Assembly: GCA_947494205.1 (NCBI GenBank)
Contig: CANLUH010000001.1
Location: 248,001-312,000, forward strand
Direction: 5' to 3'
Length of the DNA: 64,000 nucleotides
From: an uncultured Flavobacteriaceae bacterium
GTDB taxonomy: Bacteria; Bacteroidota; Bacteroidia; Flavobacteriales; Flavobacteriaceae
Part shown: positions 18,357-27,970 of the stretch, piece after piece
Position numbering within the stretch: position 1 is the stretch's first letter
How the letters are laid out: every line of letters begins with the position of its first letter
Translations under genes and position numbers: made by a program
The notes under the pieces: generated by a model
Seen by the model: the letters and a program-made list of their open reading frames with translations, nothing else
What the model was told of the DNA's origin: nothing
Databases searched by the model: none

Positions 18357-19001
18357 TTAATCTTCAATTAAATCTTTGTTTCTGCTACGCTGTACCCAAA
18401 TGATTAATCCTACAACTATTAATGCCATTGGCGGCATTAACATAAACCCGTTGTTTTCATAGCCATATTTGTAGACTCCTGTTTTTTCTATAGCGTCTCC
18501 TAAAACTGGTACTCCAAATAAAGTCCCTGATCCTAAAAGTTCTCTAAAAAACCCAACGATTAAAAGTATTACGGCATATCCTAGAGCATTACCTATACCA
18601 TCTAAAAATGATTTCCATGGTCCGTTTCCTAATGCAAACGCTTCAAAACGTCCCATTATAATACAGTTCGTAATAATTAACCCTACAAATACTGCTAGTG
18701 TTTTACTTAGCTCATAAGCAAAAGCTTTTAGTACTTGATCTACTATAATTACTAAAGCAGCTACAACAATTAGTTGTACAATAATTCTAATTTTTGAAGG
18801 TATAATATTTCTCATTAAAGAGATAACAACATTACCAATTCCTAAAACAAACATTACTGCGATTCCCATTACTAAAGAAGCCTTAAGCTCTGCTGTAATT
18901 GCTAATGCAGAACAAATACCTAATACTTGAATTGTAATTGGGTTATTATCTGCTAACGGGTCTGTAATTAACTTTGCGTCTTTTTTTGAAAGTAGTCCCA
19001 T
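18357..19001 (-). CDS. nqrD: NQR subunit D
   Basis: 214 residues, polytopic, NqrD/RnfE family (NPITIQVLGICSALAITAEL near the start, NCIIMGRFEAFA in the middle). It pairs with NqrE in the inner membrane around the shared iron centre and forms part of the Na+ path. It starts 1 bp after the nqrC stop, consistent with translational coupling. Confidence 0.98.
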   Translation of the reverse strand: MGLLSKKDAKLITDPLADNNPITIQVLGICSALAITAELKASLVMGIAVMFVLGIGNVVISLMRNIIPSKIRIIVQLIVVAALVIIVDQVLKAFAYELSKTLAVFVGLIITNCIIMGRFEAFALGNGPWKSFLDGIGNALGYAVILLIVGFFRELLGSGTLFGVPVLGDAIEKTGVYKYGYENNGFMLMPPMALIVVGLIIWVQRSRNKDLIED

Positions 19002-19002
19002 A

Positions 19003-19749
19003 TTATTCTAATGTTTTAAAGTAAGGTAAGTACAATTTTAAATCCGATTTAATCATCGCAGAAACACCGTCTCCTGTAATTGTTGCTCCAGCTAATGCAT
19101 CTACTTCATGATCGTCTTTAATTAAATTTTTAGGATCATTATTTCCTTTTGCTACAGCAATACCTTTAAAAGTACCTGAAGCATTTAATAAACGTTCTCC
19201 AGTAAAATCGTCCATAAAGAAACGTTGATTAATATTAGCTCCTAAACCTGGTGTTTCTCCTTTGTGATCAAAAAACACGCCTTGAACTACCATATCTTTA
19301 TCTAAAGCTACATATGCCCAAATAGCATCCCAAAGTCCTTTTCCTCTTATTGGAGCGATATAAAATGTTTTACCATCCTTATCTCCCACAAATAAAGGCA
19401 AACGTCTTGTTCCTCCATTTTTAGCTTTTGCCTGTTCTTTTTTAACATCTATCAAGTAAGCTTTATCATCTTCTGTAGTGTTACCATTGGCATCTACAAT
19501 TAATTGCTTCTTAATATATTTTGAAAACTCTCCAGCAACCTTATCTGTAGAGATAAATTCTCTACTTGTTCCTTCATTTTCGTTTACTCCCATAGCATAC
19601 AGAATATTCTGCTGCTTTTCCATTCGTTCATTTTCTGTAATTGTAGGTTTTAAAGAAGACGCTGTAAACGCTAATAATGAACCTACCACAAGTACCATTG
19701 CTATTGCAAATAGTATTGTATATGAATTTTTATCTGTATTAACTGCCAT
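19003..19749 (-). CDS. nqrC: NQR subunit C, FMN-carrying
   Basis: 248 residues. One N-terminal membrane helix (SYTILFAIAMVLVVGSLLAF) anchors a periplasmic flavoprotein domain. The flavinylation site is in DALAGATITGDGVSAM; the usual S/T-G-A-T reads A-G-A-T, keeping the acceptor Thr. ApbE, encoded at 4948-5940, is the expected modifying enzyme. It lies 2 bp after nqrB. Confidence 0.97.
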   Translation of the reverse strand: MAVNTDKNSYTILFAIAMVLVVGSLLAFTASSLKPTITENERMEKQQNILYAMGVNENEGTSREFISTDKVAGEFSKYIKKQLIVDANGNTTEDDKAYLIDVKKEQAKAKNGGTRRLPLFVGDKDGKTFYIAPIRGKGLWDAIWAYVALDKDMVVQGVFFDHKGETPGLGANINQRFFMDDFTGERLLNASGTFKGIAVAKGNNDPKNLIKDDHEVDALAGATITGDGVSAMIKSDLKLYLPYFKTLE

Positions 19750-19751
19750 AA

Positions 19752-20966
19752 TTACGCTGTTTTAACTTTTAAACGTTTCATTCTACGTTTCACATTTCCT
19801 TGTACGACATAGTGATCGATTGTTGGTGCGAAAACGTTCATTAATAAAATCGCTAAGAATACTCCTTCTGGGTATGCTGGGTTAAATACACGAATCATAA
19901 TTGATATAAAACCAATTAAGAAACCATAAATCCATTTCCCCTTATTAGTTTGCGATGCTGTTACTGGATCTGTTGCCATATAAACTGCACCGAATAATAT
20001 ACTTCCTATTATTAGGTGTTGCCAGAATGGTATATTCATTAATCCATAAAACTTACTAGATTCTCCTATCCACTCTGCTGAAACAACGCCATTGAAAATT
20101 AACCCCATCGTTAAAGCACCTATTAAAGTTGAAAGTATAATTCTCCAGCTTCCTACTTTAGAGAAAATTAAAAGTCCAGCTCCAACTAATATTAATAGCT
20201 TTGATGTTTCTCCAACAGAACCTGGAATAAAACCGAAGAACATATCCATCATATCTATATTTGGTAAGGTATTACCTTGCGCATAAGCTCCAAGTAATGT
20301 CTCTCCAGAAATAGCATCTGGTGTTCCTGCCATTTCAGTAGCTTTGTGTACCCATACTTTATCTCCAGACATCCAAGTAGGATATGCGAAGAATAAAAAT
20401 GCTCGAATAGTTAATGCTGGATTAAGAATATTCATTCCTGTTCCTCCAAACACTTCTTTACCTATTACTACACCAAAAATTACTGCAACCGCTAACATCC
20501 ATAATGGAATGTCTACTGGTACAATTAATGGCACTAACATTCCTGTTACTAAGTATCCTTCTTCTACTTCGTGTCCTTTTATTACTGCGAATATAAACTC
20601 AACAATAAGTCCAACACCATAAGAAACAATAACTAAAGGTAATACTGTCCATGCGCCAATAACAAAATTATCCCATGTTAAGAAGTTTCCAAATAAGGAA
20701 GCTTCACGCACAGTACCCGCTGCTGCATCTATAGCTGCATAATGTTGGTAACCTGCATTAAATATTCCGAAAATTAAACACGGTACTAATGCCATAATTA
20801 CTATGTTCATAGTACGTTTTAAATCATCGGCTGCCTTTATATGAGTTCCATTATGTGTTGTCTCATTAGGCAAGTATAAAAAGGTATGGATTGCGTTAAA
20901 CGCAGGAGCCATTTTTGTTCCTTTATACTTCTCTTTTAAATTGTGTAAATTACTTTTTAAACCCAT
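19752..20966 (-). CDS. nqrB: NQR subunit B, FMN- and riboflavin-binding
   Basis: 404 residues with about ten membrane helices. The family signature is clear (GTKMAPAFNAIHTFLYLP, VFGGTGMNILNPALTIRAF, FMATDPVTA-type motif YMATDPVTASQTNKGKWIYG). The covalent-FMN region reads DAISGETLLGA, where SGxT is kept but the third position is Glu instead of the common Ala. NqrB carries FMN, is the main Na+-channel subunit and hosts quinone chemistry near NqrA. Confidence 0.97.
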   Translation of the reverse strand: MGLKSNLHNLKEKYKGTKMAPAFNAIHTFLYLPNETTHNGTHIKAADDLKRTMNIVIMALVPCLIFGIFNAGYQHYAAIDAAAGTVREASLFGNFLTWDNFVIGAWTVLPLVIVSYGVGLIVEFIFAVIKGHEVEEGYLVTGMLVPLIVPVDIPLWMLAVAVIFGVVIGKEVFGGTGMNILNPALTIRAFLFFAYPTWMSGDKVWVHKATEMAGTPDAISGETLLGAYAQGNTLPNIDMMDMFFGFIPGSVGETSKLLILVGAGLLIFSKVGSWRIILSTLIGALTMGLIFNGVVSAEWIGESSKFYGLMNIPFWQHLIIGSILFGAVYMATDPVTASQTNKGKWIYGFLIGFISIMIRVFNPAYPEGVFLAILLMNVFAPTIDHYVVQGNVKRRMKRLKVKTA

Positions 20967-21003
20967 CTGTTTTATTTTTCATTTTACTTCGTGCAATGAA
21001 TAA

Positions 21004-22359
21004 TTATCCAATTTCCTTAAGCATTAAGTCTAAACCTTTTCTAATAATATCTTGATGTGGTTGTTTAGACACACATACAAATTCTGTTAAAGCAAAATCT
21101 TCTGGTGCAACTTCGTACATTCCTAAGGCTTCCATTTCATCTAAATCTTGATACATACAAGCTTTTAGAATTTGCATTGGAAAAATATCTAAAGGAAATA
21201 CTTGCTCGTAAGTTCCCGTAGTTACAAAAGCACGATGCTCACCATTTGTATTGGTGTTTAATGCATACTCTTTTTTAGGATTTAACCAAGAAAAAGTGAA
21301 TGCTCTAGATGTAGACACTTTATTAAAGATTGGCTTGTTCCATCCAAAAAATTCATAATCGTCTCCTTCTGGAATTACAGTAATAACATTACTGTAATAG
21401 TCTAAACTACCATCTGGTTTAATTTGTTTTCCAGATAATACATTTCCAGAAATTATACGATCATTACCATCTTTATCTACACCATTATCGTAAACCATTG
21501 TTGCTATTTCGCTACCAATTACAGTTTTAAAATATCTTGGTTTTTTTACAGACGAGCCTACTAATGCTACTGTACGTTCTGCATTAAACTTACCTGTTAA
21601 CAATAACTCTCCCATTATAACAAGATCTTGGGCGTTAACCGTCCAAACAACTTCTCCTTTATTAACAGGGTCTATTTTATTTATTTGAGTCCCAACATTT
21701 CCAGATGGGTGCGGGCCAGAAACTTTGTGTAGTGTTACACCAGACAAACCTGCTAATGGTGAATCACCATTTTTAGCAACACTTACATGTAATTGTCCTT
21801 CTGTTAACTTTCCTAATGCGGTAACTGCTGCTTGTAACTCTGCTTCTTTACCTTTTAGTGTGTAATCTAAATCTGCAGCTAAAGGCGCACTTGCATAAGC
21901 AGAAACAAAAATAGCTTTAGGCGCTACCTCTGGGTTTGCAATAACATCGTAAGGACGTTGTTTTACAAAAGCCCAACATCCAGATGCTAATAATTTTGCT
22001 TTTATATCTTCTGCTTTCGCCGAATCTACATTTAAAGCACCAAAATCGTGATGTGATTGTTGTTTGTCTGCTTGAAGTTTAACAGCTAATATTTTACGTT
22101 TTTCTCCACGAGTGATTTCGATAACTTCTCCAGAAACTGGTGAAGCAAATTTAACGGCTTCGTTGGATTTATCATAAAATAAAGCGTCTCCTGCTTTTAC
22201 TTTTTCTCCAACTTTAACTGATAATTTAGGAATTACACTGTGAAAGTCTTCTGGTCTAACCGTATAAAAGTTGCTTACTATAGCATTCTCTGTTGCTAAT
22301 TCTGCTTTACCTTTTAACTTAATGTCTAGACCTTTCTTAATCTTAATGTCGTTTGACAT
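21004..22359 (-). CDS. nqrA: NQR subunit A
   Basis: The ATG at 22359 gives 451 residues starting MSNDIKIKKGLDIKLKGKAE, as expected for NqrA; a 17-residue upstream extension is unsupported. NqrA is a peripheral cytoplasmic subunit with a biotinyl/lipoyl-like first domain (VKVGEKVKAGDALFYDK, FASPVSGEV) and an SLBB-like region. It contributes to ubiquinone/menaquinone binding. It is the first gene of the six-gene operon. Confidence 0.97.
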   Translation of the reverse strand: MSNDIKIKKGLDIKLKGKAELATENAIVSNFYTVRPEDFHSVIPKLSVKVGEKVKAGDALFYDKSNEAVKFASPVSGEVIEITRGEKRKILAVKLQADKQQSHHDFGALNVDSAKAEDIKAKLLASGCWAFVKQRPYDVIANPEVAPKAIFVSAYASAPLAADLDYTLKGKEAELQAAVTALGKLTEGQLHVSVAKNGDSPLAGLSGVTLHKVSGPHPSGNVGTQINKIDPVNKGEVVWTVNAQDLVIMGELLLTGKFNAERTVALVGSSVKKPRYFKTVIGSEIATMVYDNGVDKDGNDRIISGNVLSGKQIKPDGSLDYYSNVITVIPEGDDYEFFGWNKPIFNKVSTSRAFTFSWLNPKKEYALNTNTNGEHRAFVTTGTYEQVFPLDIFPMQILKACMYQDLDEMEALGMYEVAPEDFALTEFVCVSKQPHQDIIRKGLDLMLKEIG

Positions 22360-22420
22360 ACGTATAAATCTATTTGTTAATAGTTTAGTGATATGATTTT
22401 CTGAATACAAAAAATCGGTG

Positions 22421-22428
22421 CAAAAATA
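22421..22428 (-). promoter_or_regulatory. -7 box of nqr operon
   Basis: The minus strand reads TATTTTTG, 61 nt upstream of the nqrA ATG. A TTG at 22442-22444 is 13 nt away, closer than the usual spacing. Confidence 0.5.
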
Positions 22429-22551
22429 CGAATTAATAATGCAATTTTAAGGTCTAAAACTAGGCTTGTTATTTATTTATAATTATTCTAAATAACAAAA
22501 ATGCATTAGGCATAGAATTTGCGTATCTTTACATTGTAATAAAAATTCAAT

Positions 22552-23799
22552 ATGCGCTTTAAACTAAATTTATTAATTCTATTTCTTTTGCCATGTTCAT
22601 TATTTGCCCAAGAGGAAGAAATTGAGCCTCAAGAGTACATAAAAACGATTACTTTTAAAGGAGATACTCCCGAAAGTCAACTTCCTATTTTAAGGCTTGG
22701 ACAACAATTAACTTTAGAGTTTGATGTTTTAAATGGAGATGAAGCAGATTTTTATTACGAAATAAGACATTATAATTTTGATTGGACACCTTCTATTTTA
22801 GTAGAATCTGAATATTTAAATGGATTTAATGAACAACGTATTCGATATTATGAAAATTCATTTAATACCTTCCAAATGTATTCTCACTACCTATTAACAA
22901 TACCAAATAGACAGACTCGTGGTTTAAAAATATCTGGAAATTATATGATTACTATATATAATGATGATGATGAAATTGAATTTACTAGAAAATTTATGGT
23001 TTTTGAAGATTATGCAAATGTAGGTGTTGCTGTAAGGCGTTCTCGTGATGTAGCATTTGTAAACGAAAAACAATCTATAGATGTTGCTATTAATTCATCG
23101 ACTATAAGATTTAACAACCCTAAAGAGACTATAAAAACAGCTATTGTTAAAAACAATAATTTAAAAACTGCCATAACAGATTTAAAACCACAATATATAT
23201 TAGGTAACGAATTGCAATATCGCTATGTGGAAGAATCAAGTTTTTTTGGAGGAAATGAGTTCTTCTTTTTTGAAAATAAAGATTTAAGAGCTGCAAATAA
23301 TGCCATACAATTTATAGACTTAGACGATATTTACAACCACTATTTATTTACAAATATTTCTAGAGCAGATTTACCTTACACCTATAATCCAGATATAAAT
23401 GGTAATTTTTTAATTACTGCATTAGATAGAGACAAACCTAGAATAGAAGCAGATTACGCTAAAATCCACTTTGCATTAGAATTGGATCAACTTCCGGAAG
23501 GAGAATCTGTACACGTATATGGTAATTTCAATAATTATAGTGTTGACAATTCTACTAAAATGGAATATAATACTGAAAAGAACACTTACGAATCTTCTTT
23601 ATTACTAAAACAAGGATTTTACAATTACAAGTATGTTATTAAAAAAGAAGATGGCACTTTAGATGAAAACACGATTAGCGGTAGTTTTTATCAAACAGAA
23701 AATAATTATAAAGTGTTAGTATACTATAGAGACCTTGGCGCACGTTATGATAGACTAATAGGTATTGGCGAAGCAAATTCTGTTAACATAACAAACTAA
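22552..23799 (+). CDS. Type IX secretion system plug protein (DUF5103)
   Basis: 415 residues, signal peptide ending CSLFAQ. The body matches DUF5103/T9SS plug proteins: GDTPESQLPILRLGQQL, FYYEIRHYNFDWTPS, EYLNGFNEQRI, SGNYMITIY. The family is known from the Flavobacterium johnsoniae SprA translocon, where the plug protein seals the periplasmic side of the outer-membrane pore. An Ig-like/CBM48-like stretch (ESVHVYGNFNNYS) lies near residue 320. It is a single gene diverging from nqrA, with 192 bp between the starts. Confidence 0.9.
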   Translation: MRFKLNLLILFLLPCSLFAQEEEIEPQEYIKTITFKGDTPESQLPILRLGQQLTLEFDVLNGDEADFYYEIRHYNFDWTPSILVESEYLNGFNEQRIRYYENSFNTFQMYSHYLLTIPNRQTRGLKISGNYMITIYNDDDEIEFTRKFMVFEDYANVGVAVRRSRDVAFVNEKQSIDVAINSSTIRFNNPKETIKTAIVKNNNLKTAITDLKPQYILGNELQYRYVEESSFFGGNEFFFFENKDLRAANNAIQFIDLDDIYNHYLFTNISRADLPYTYNPDINGNFLITALDRDKPRIEADYAKIHFALELDQLPEGESVHVYGNFNNYSVDNSTKMEYNTEKNTYESSLLLKQGFYNYKYVIKKEDGTLDENTISGSFYQTENNYKVLVYYRDLGARYDRLIGIGEANSVNITN

Positions 23800-23868
23800 A
23801 ACTCTTATAAATTCGTTAAATTTATAAGTACATTGCAAGACATCTGTAATTATTAGCGTAATATTTAT

Positions 23869-23876
23869 TATTTTTG
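23869..23876 (+). promoter_or_regulatory. -7 box of apaG
   Basis: TATTTTTG, 25 nt upstream of the apaG ATG; an exact match to TAnnTTTG. No TTG at the expected spacing. Confidence 0.5.
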
Positions 23877-23901
23877 CAGCATTAAAACGCATTAACGATT
23901 A

Positions 23902-24288
23902 ATGGTTCAACAAGTTACAAGAGGCATAAAAATTTCGGTAGAAACCAATTTTGAAGGTACATTTTATAAAAACTATAAAATTCACTTTGCATTTGGCTAT
24001 AAAGTAACTATCGAAAACCAGAGTAAAGACTCTGTGCAACTCAATGCAAGACATTGGGTAATTCTTGATGCCTTAAATAATGTAGAAACTGTTACTGGAG
24101 AAGGTGTTATTGGGAAGAAACCTGTTATTAAACCAGGTGAGTCGCACACATACACTTCTGGCTGTTTATTAACCTCTCCTTTTGGAGCCATGCGTGGCCA
24201 TTACAGTATGGTAAATTTTACTACAACAAAAAAGTTTAATGTTGCCATCCCTTCATTTAAATTAGGAGCGCCTTTTGCTCTTAATTAA
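23902..24288 (+). CDS. apaG: ApaG family protein
   Basis: 128 residues matching ApaG along the full length: TRGIKISVETNFEG, FAFGYKVTIENQS, LNARHWVILDA, GEGVIGKKPVIKPGESHTYTS, GAMRGHYSM. ApaG is a small fibronectin-III-like fold linked in enterobacteria to Co2+/Mg2+ and Ap4A phenotypes; the biochemical role is unsettled. Its 3' end overlaps the convergent gene at 24285 by 4 bp. Confidence 0.96.
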   Translation: MVQQVTRGIKISVETNFEGTFYKNYKIHFAFGYKVTIENQSKDSVQLNARHWVILDALNNVETVTGEGVIGKKPVIKPGESHTYTSGCLLTSPFGAMRGHYSMVNFTTTKKFNVAIPSFKLGAPFALN

Positions 24289-25283
24289 AACGTTTCTTTT
24301 CTATTAAACCTATAAATTTTCCCATGTTGCTCTACATGGAAAAAGCTACAGTTTGAATAATGTACAAATTGATATGATTGACTATAATCAAAAGACGTAT
24401 CTTCAACTAAATAAATAGTATCTACATCTATATTTCCATAAGGAGAAATACGCCTGTAACTATATTCGTTTGCAATTTCAGTAATATATAATTCATACCA
24501 AGCTCCAGCTGCAATACCAGATAACCATTGTGCATGCTCACCCAAACCATCAACAACTTTAGGTTCTTGAGTTCCTATAAAATTTGGAGTATGTTCTTTT
24601 AATCGATCTAAGAAACAGCGTAAATTTTCGCTAGTTTGACTGCCTTTAAATTCTGAAATAACTCCTGTTTCAGAAACTAAAAATGGATACATCCCAGTAT
24701 TAGCTAACAACACATTACCAACTGTACTTGGTGTAAACCACTTAGATTGTATTAACTTCTTTTTAATATTTAAATTCTCTACAGATGCTATTAAAGTATC
24801 TGTTACAAAACGTGCGCAATTACAAGCACCTTTTTTAAATGCAGCATAGTATATAAAGTGCTTATTCTGCATAGCTGTAATATGTTGTCGAGCACGATTA
24901 TAATCTACAGCATCACAAAAAGAAGCCACCATATCTCCATCGCCATGTGTTAATTTAGGATGTGTAGCTAGAAACTTTAAAACAGCATCTAGATTGGTTA
25001 TTGTATCCTTTTCTATTTCTGCTTTTATAGGAAAAATCAATTCATTATCTGTATCTCTTCCTCGAACTCTACCATTAGGTTCTGGTGTAATATAACGTCC
25101 AAAATCATGATATTCTAAAACACCCGTTTCTTTATTAATAAGCACTAATGCCGCATGTCCTGCTCGCACATAATTCTTCTTACCTATTCCTACAAAGCGT
25201 AGTAATGGAGAATACCATTCTTCTGCAACCATTACAATAGTATCAGGATAAGCTAATGTTAAAATAATACCTGTACTACTCAT
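24285..25283 (-). CDS. Conserved protein of unknown function (possibly DUF6695)
   Basis: 332 residues, no signal peptide or membrane helix. I think it belongs to the flavobacterial DUF6695 group but cannot confirm this. Conserved-looking elements are AGHAALVLINKETGVLEYHD near 42-61 and KKGACNCARFVTD near 151. A His near the start and a Cys in a GxCNCARFV context resemble permuted papain/NlpC-like amidases (DUF4105, LRAT type), so a cysteine hydrolase is possible; this is inference. Its start overlaps the upstream NRDE gene by 8 bp, so the two are probably translationally coupled. Confidence 0.75.
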   Translation of the reverse strand: MSSTGIILTLAYPDTIVMVAEEWYSPLLRFVGIGKKNYVRAGHAALVLINKETGVLEYHDFGRYITPEPNGRVRGRDTDNELIFPIKAEIEKDTITNLDAVLKFLATHPKLTHGDGDMVASFCDAVDYNRARQHITAMQNKHFIYYAAFKKGACNCARFVTDTLIASVENLNIKKKLIQSKWFTPSTVGNVLLANTGMYPFLVSETGVISEFKGSQTSENLRCFLDRLKEHTPNFIGTQEPKVVDGLGEHAQWLSGIAAGAWYELYITEIANEYSYRRISPYGNIDVDTIYLVEDTSFDYSQSYQFVHYSNCSFFHVEQHGKIYRFNRKETF

Positions 25284-26001
25284 TTATAACCTGTAAAAGA
25301 CTAAATACTTCTGTTACGGTTTCAGAAGTGTTTAAATTTTCGAATCGCATACTCAAATCATCTTTATTTTTTTCAACTTGTGTAATACTCGTCGTTTTTA
25401 CATGCCCACGATTCATGACTACTCCAAAATCTAAATTTCCTTCTCCTGCGGTTTTATGAAACTCTAAAGCAGATTCTCGCGTCAACTGTTTTTCAGACCT
25501 AAACGTATTAAACCACTGTAAACGTGTTTGTTTTTTATCTTCGGAATATAAGGTAGTCGACGACCAAATTTTAGGCTCTAAAGGCAACTTTGTAAAGTAC
25601 TTTTCTACACCATTCCATACCAGCTCATAAAACTGAAGTGTTATATTCCAATCTGCTATAACAATAGTAAATGGTTCTATCTCATTAAAGTTATAAGTTT
25701 CAACTGAGGCTTCAATATCTTCAGCAGCTAATAAATCACTTACTACAATACCTCTACTTAACTTGTATTGTTCTTGACGTTTATGAATAACAAAACCGCC
25801 GTTTAATAAACATATTAATCGATTTTTATCGCTAACACCTATCCAAGACCCTCCAGACAATTCATCTTTTGGCAATAACATTTTAGTGTTATTTATAGTA
25901 TAAAAATCAGGATTTAATGCTGTTCTATTTGGTGCTTCATCTCTATTAGATGTTAACACAAAATCATTATCTCCTTTTGAGAAAATAGTTACTGTACACA
26001 T
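25276..26001 (-). CDS. NRDE (TANGO2-like) family protein
   Basis: 241 residues starting MCTVTIF with the family hallmark TSNRDEAPNR near residue 18. Cys2 and the NRDE motif fit the Ntn-hydrolase-like TANGO2/DUF833 family. TANGO2 has been tied to haem and lipid handling in eukaryotes; the bacterial role is unclear. It overlaps the following gene by 8 bp. Confidence 0.92.
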   Translation of the reverse strand: MCTVTIFSKGDNDFVLTSNRDEAPNRTALNPDFYTINNTKMLLPKDELSGGSWIGVSDKNRLICLLNGGFVIHKRQEQYKLSRGIVVSDLLAAEDIEASVETYNFNEIEPFTIVIADWNITLQFYELVWNGVEKYFTKLPLEPKIWSSTTLYSEDKKQTRLQWFNTFRSEKQLTRESALEFHKTAGEGNLDFGVVMNRGHVKTTSITQVEKNKDDLSMRFENLNTSETVTEVFSLLQVINE

Positions 26002-26105
26002 AAATGTTGTAGTCTAAAAATAGAATGGCAACTTACAAAAAAATAGTAAGATTTCAGAATACACTTACTATTCGTTTCTTACTTAAAGAATCACCAAAAA
26101 AGTTG

Positions 26106-26113
26106 TAACTTTG
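26106..26113 (+). promoter_or_regulatory. -7 box of pruA
   Basis: TAACTTTG, 37 nt upstream of the pruA ATG; an exact match to the Bacteroidetes -7 consensus. Confidence 0.5.
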
Positions 26114-26150
26114 AACTTCGAAATTTTAAAACAAAAAAATCAAAATAATC

Positions 26151-27779
26151 ATGGGAAAAGGATTTTTCAATGTACCAGTTGCAGTAAATGAACCCGTTAG
26201 AGGTTATGCTCCAGGATGCGAACACAGAGAAGCTATAGCAAAAGCCTATAAGGAAATGTATAATGGCAACTTGGATGTACCTATGTACATTAATGGTAAA
26301 AACGTTACTACTGGAAACACTAGAACAATGTCTCCACCACACGATCACCAACATGTAGTTGGCCAATACCATTTAGCCGAAAAATCTCATGTAGACGAAG
26401 CTATTGCTACAGCTTTAGAAGCAAGAAAAATGTGGTCTCAAATGCCTTGGGAGCACAGAGCAGGAATATTTTTAAAAGCTGCCGAATTAATTGCTGGACC
26501 ATACAGAGCTAAAATAAATGCGGCTACAATGATGGCACAGTCTAAAACAATACACCAAGCAGAAATTGACGCAGCTTGTGAGTTAATAGACTTTTTACGT
26601 TTTAATGTACAGTACATGACAGACATCTATCATGAACAACCAGAAAGTACTAGCGATGCATGGAACAGATTAGAATACAGACCTCTTGAAGGTTTTGTTT
26701 ACGCTGTAACACCATTTAATTTTACTGCTATTGCAGCAAACCTACCAGCTTGTATGGCAATGATGGGGAATGTTGTAGTTTGGAAGCCTAGTGATTCTCA
26801 AATCTATTCTGCAAAAGTAATTATGGATGTTTTTGAAGAAGCAGGTGTACCTCCAGGTGTAATCAACGTTGTTTTTGGAGACCCAGTAATGATTACAGAA
26901 ACTGTATTAGCTAGTCCAGACTTCTCTGGATTACACTTTACAGGCTCTACTTATATATTTAAAGAACTTTGGAAACAAATTGGAAATAACATTCATAATT
27001 ATAAAACATACCCAAAAATAGTTGGAGAAACAGGTGGTAAAGATTTTATTGTAGCACATAAATCTGCTAACGCAAAACAAGTAGCAACTGCTATTGTTCG
27101 TGGTGCTTTCGAATTCCAAGGACAAAAATGTAGTGCTGCTTCTCGTGCTTATATATCTAAGAACATCTGGGATGACGTAAAAAAACACGTTATAGAAGAT
27201 GTTAACTCATTTAAAATGGGATCACCAGAAGACATGAGTAACTTTATAACAGCTGTTATACATGAAGGTTCTTTTGATAAGTTAGCTAAATACTTAGACC
27301 AGGCAAAAGCAGATAGTAACGCAGATATTATAGTTGGTGGTGGTTACGATAAAAGTAAAGGTTACTTTATTGAGCCTACAGTAATTGTAACAAACGACCC
27401 TAAATACACGACAATGTGCGACGAGTTATTTGGCCCAGTAATTACTATTTATGTATTTGAAGATGACCAATATTCTGAAACTTTAAAAGTTGTAGATTCA
27501 ACCAGTGATTATGCCTTAACAGGAGCGATTTTAGCTCAAGACCGTTATGCTATTGTTGAAGCTACAAAAGCTTTAGAAAACTGTGCTGGAAACTTCTACA
27601 TTAATGATAAACCAACTGGTGCCGTTGTAGGACAACAACCATTTGGAGGCGCTAGAGGTTCTGGAACAAATGATAAAGCCGGTAGTGCTTTAAATTTATT
27701 ACGCTGGGTATCTCCTAGAATGATAAAAGAAACATTTGTAACACCAACAGATTACCGCTATCCTTTTTTAGGAGAATAG
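26151..27779 (+). CDS. pruA: L-glutamate gamma-semialdehyde (P5C) dehydrogenase
   Basis: 542 residues, aldehyde dehydrogenase superfamily. It oxidises glutamate-5-semialdehyde, in equilibrium with pyrroline-5-carboxylate, to glutamate with NAD+, the second step of proline breakdown. Catalytic E293 (VGETGGKDF) and nucleophile C327 (FQGQKCSAASR) are present, as are the Rossmann FTGSTYIF and TPFNFTAI motifs. Length and the N-terminus (NEPVRGYAPG) fit stand-alone P5C dehydrogenases of Bacteroidetes. It is monocistronic, with a strong terminator 22 bp after the stop. Confidence 0.95.
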   Translation: MGKGFFNVPVAVNEPVRGYAPGCEHREAIAKAYKEMYNGNLDVPMYINGKNVTTGNTRTMSPPHDHQHVVGQYHLAEKSHVDEAIATALEARKMWSQMPWEHRAGIFLKAAELIAGPYRAKINAATMMAQSKTIHQAEIDAACELIDFLRFNVQYMTDIYHEQPESTSDAWNRLEYRPLEGFVYAVTPFNFTAIAANLPACMAMMGNVVVWKPSDSQIYSAKVIMDVFEEAGVPPGVINVVFGDPVMITETVLASPDFSGLHFTGSTYIFKELWKQIGNNIHNYKTYPKIVGETGGKDFIVAHKSANAKQVATAIVRGAFEFQGQKCSAASRAYISKNIWDDVKKHVIEDVNSFKMGSPEDMSNFITAVIHEGSFDKLAKYLDQAKADSNADIIVGGGYDKSKGYFIEPTVIVTNDPKYTTMCDELFGPVITIYVFEDDQYSETLKVVDSTSDYALTGAILAQDRYAIVEATKALENCAGNFYINDKPTGAVVGQQPFGGARGSGTNDKAGSALNLLRWVSPRMIKETFVTPTDYRYPFLGE

Positions 27780-27801
27780 TAATATCTATTATATTAAACA
27801 A

Positions 27802-27835
27802 AAAAAGCCTCAAGTTTTACAACTTGAGGCTTTTT
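27802..27835 (+). terminator. Terminator of pruA
   Basis: A 15-bp perfect stem (27802-27816 with 27821-27835), loop TTAC, GC-rich centre and terminal T-run. Confidence 0.9.
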
Positions 27836-27938
27836 CATTTTTAAATCGATAAAGTGAATTAAAAAACTGTTTAAATTAAATTATCACTAATATTCTGTTG
27901 ATTTTTTTATGATATCATTAAAAAAACTCTAAAAAGTT

Positions 27939-27946
27939 TATATTTG
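27939..27946 (+). promoter_or_regulatory. -7 box of secreted hydrolase gene
   Basis: TATATTTG, 24 nt upstream of the ATG at 27971. Confidence 0.5.
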
Positions 27947-27970
27947 TGAATATCTCAAAACTATTATTGA

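Noticed and set aside
16290-22359. Rnf complex instead of NQR
   Set aside because: The presence of NqrA, an NqrF with fused 2Fe-2S and FAD/NADH domains, and the A-to-F order identify NQR; no RnfB/RnfC-type protein is present.
26091-26372. 93-codon frame on the minus strand
   Set aside because: It lies antisense to the strongly supported pruA gene, with no family resemblance.
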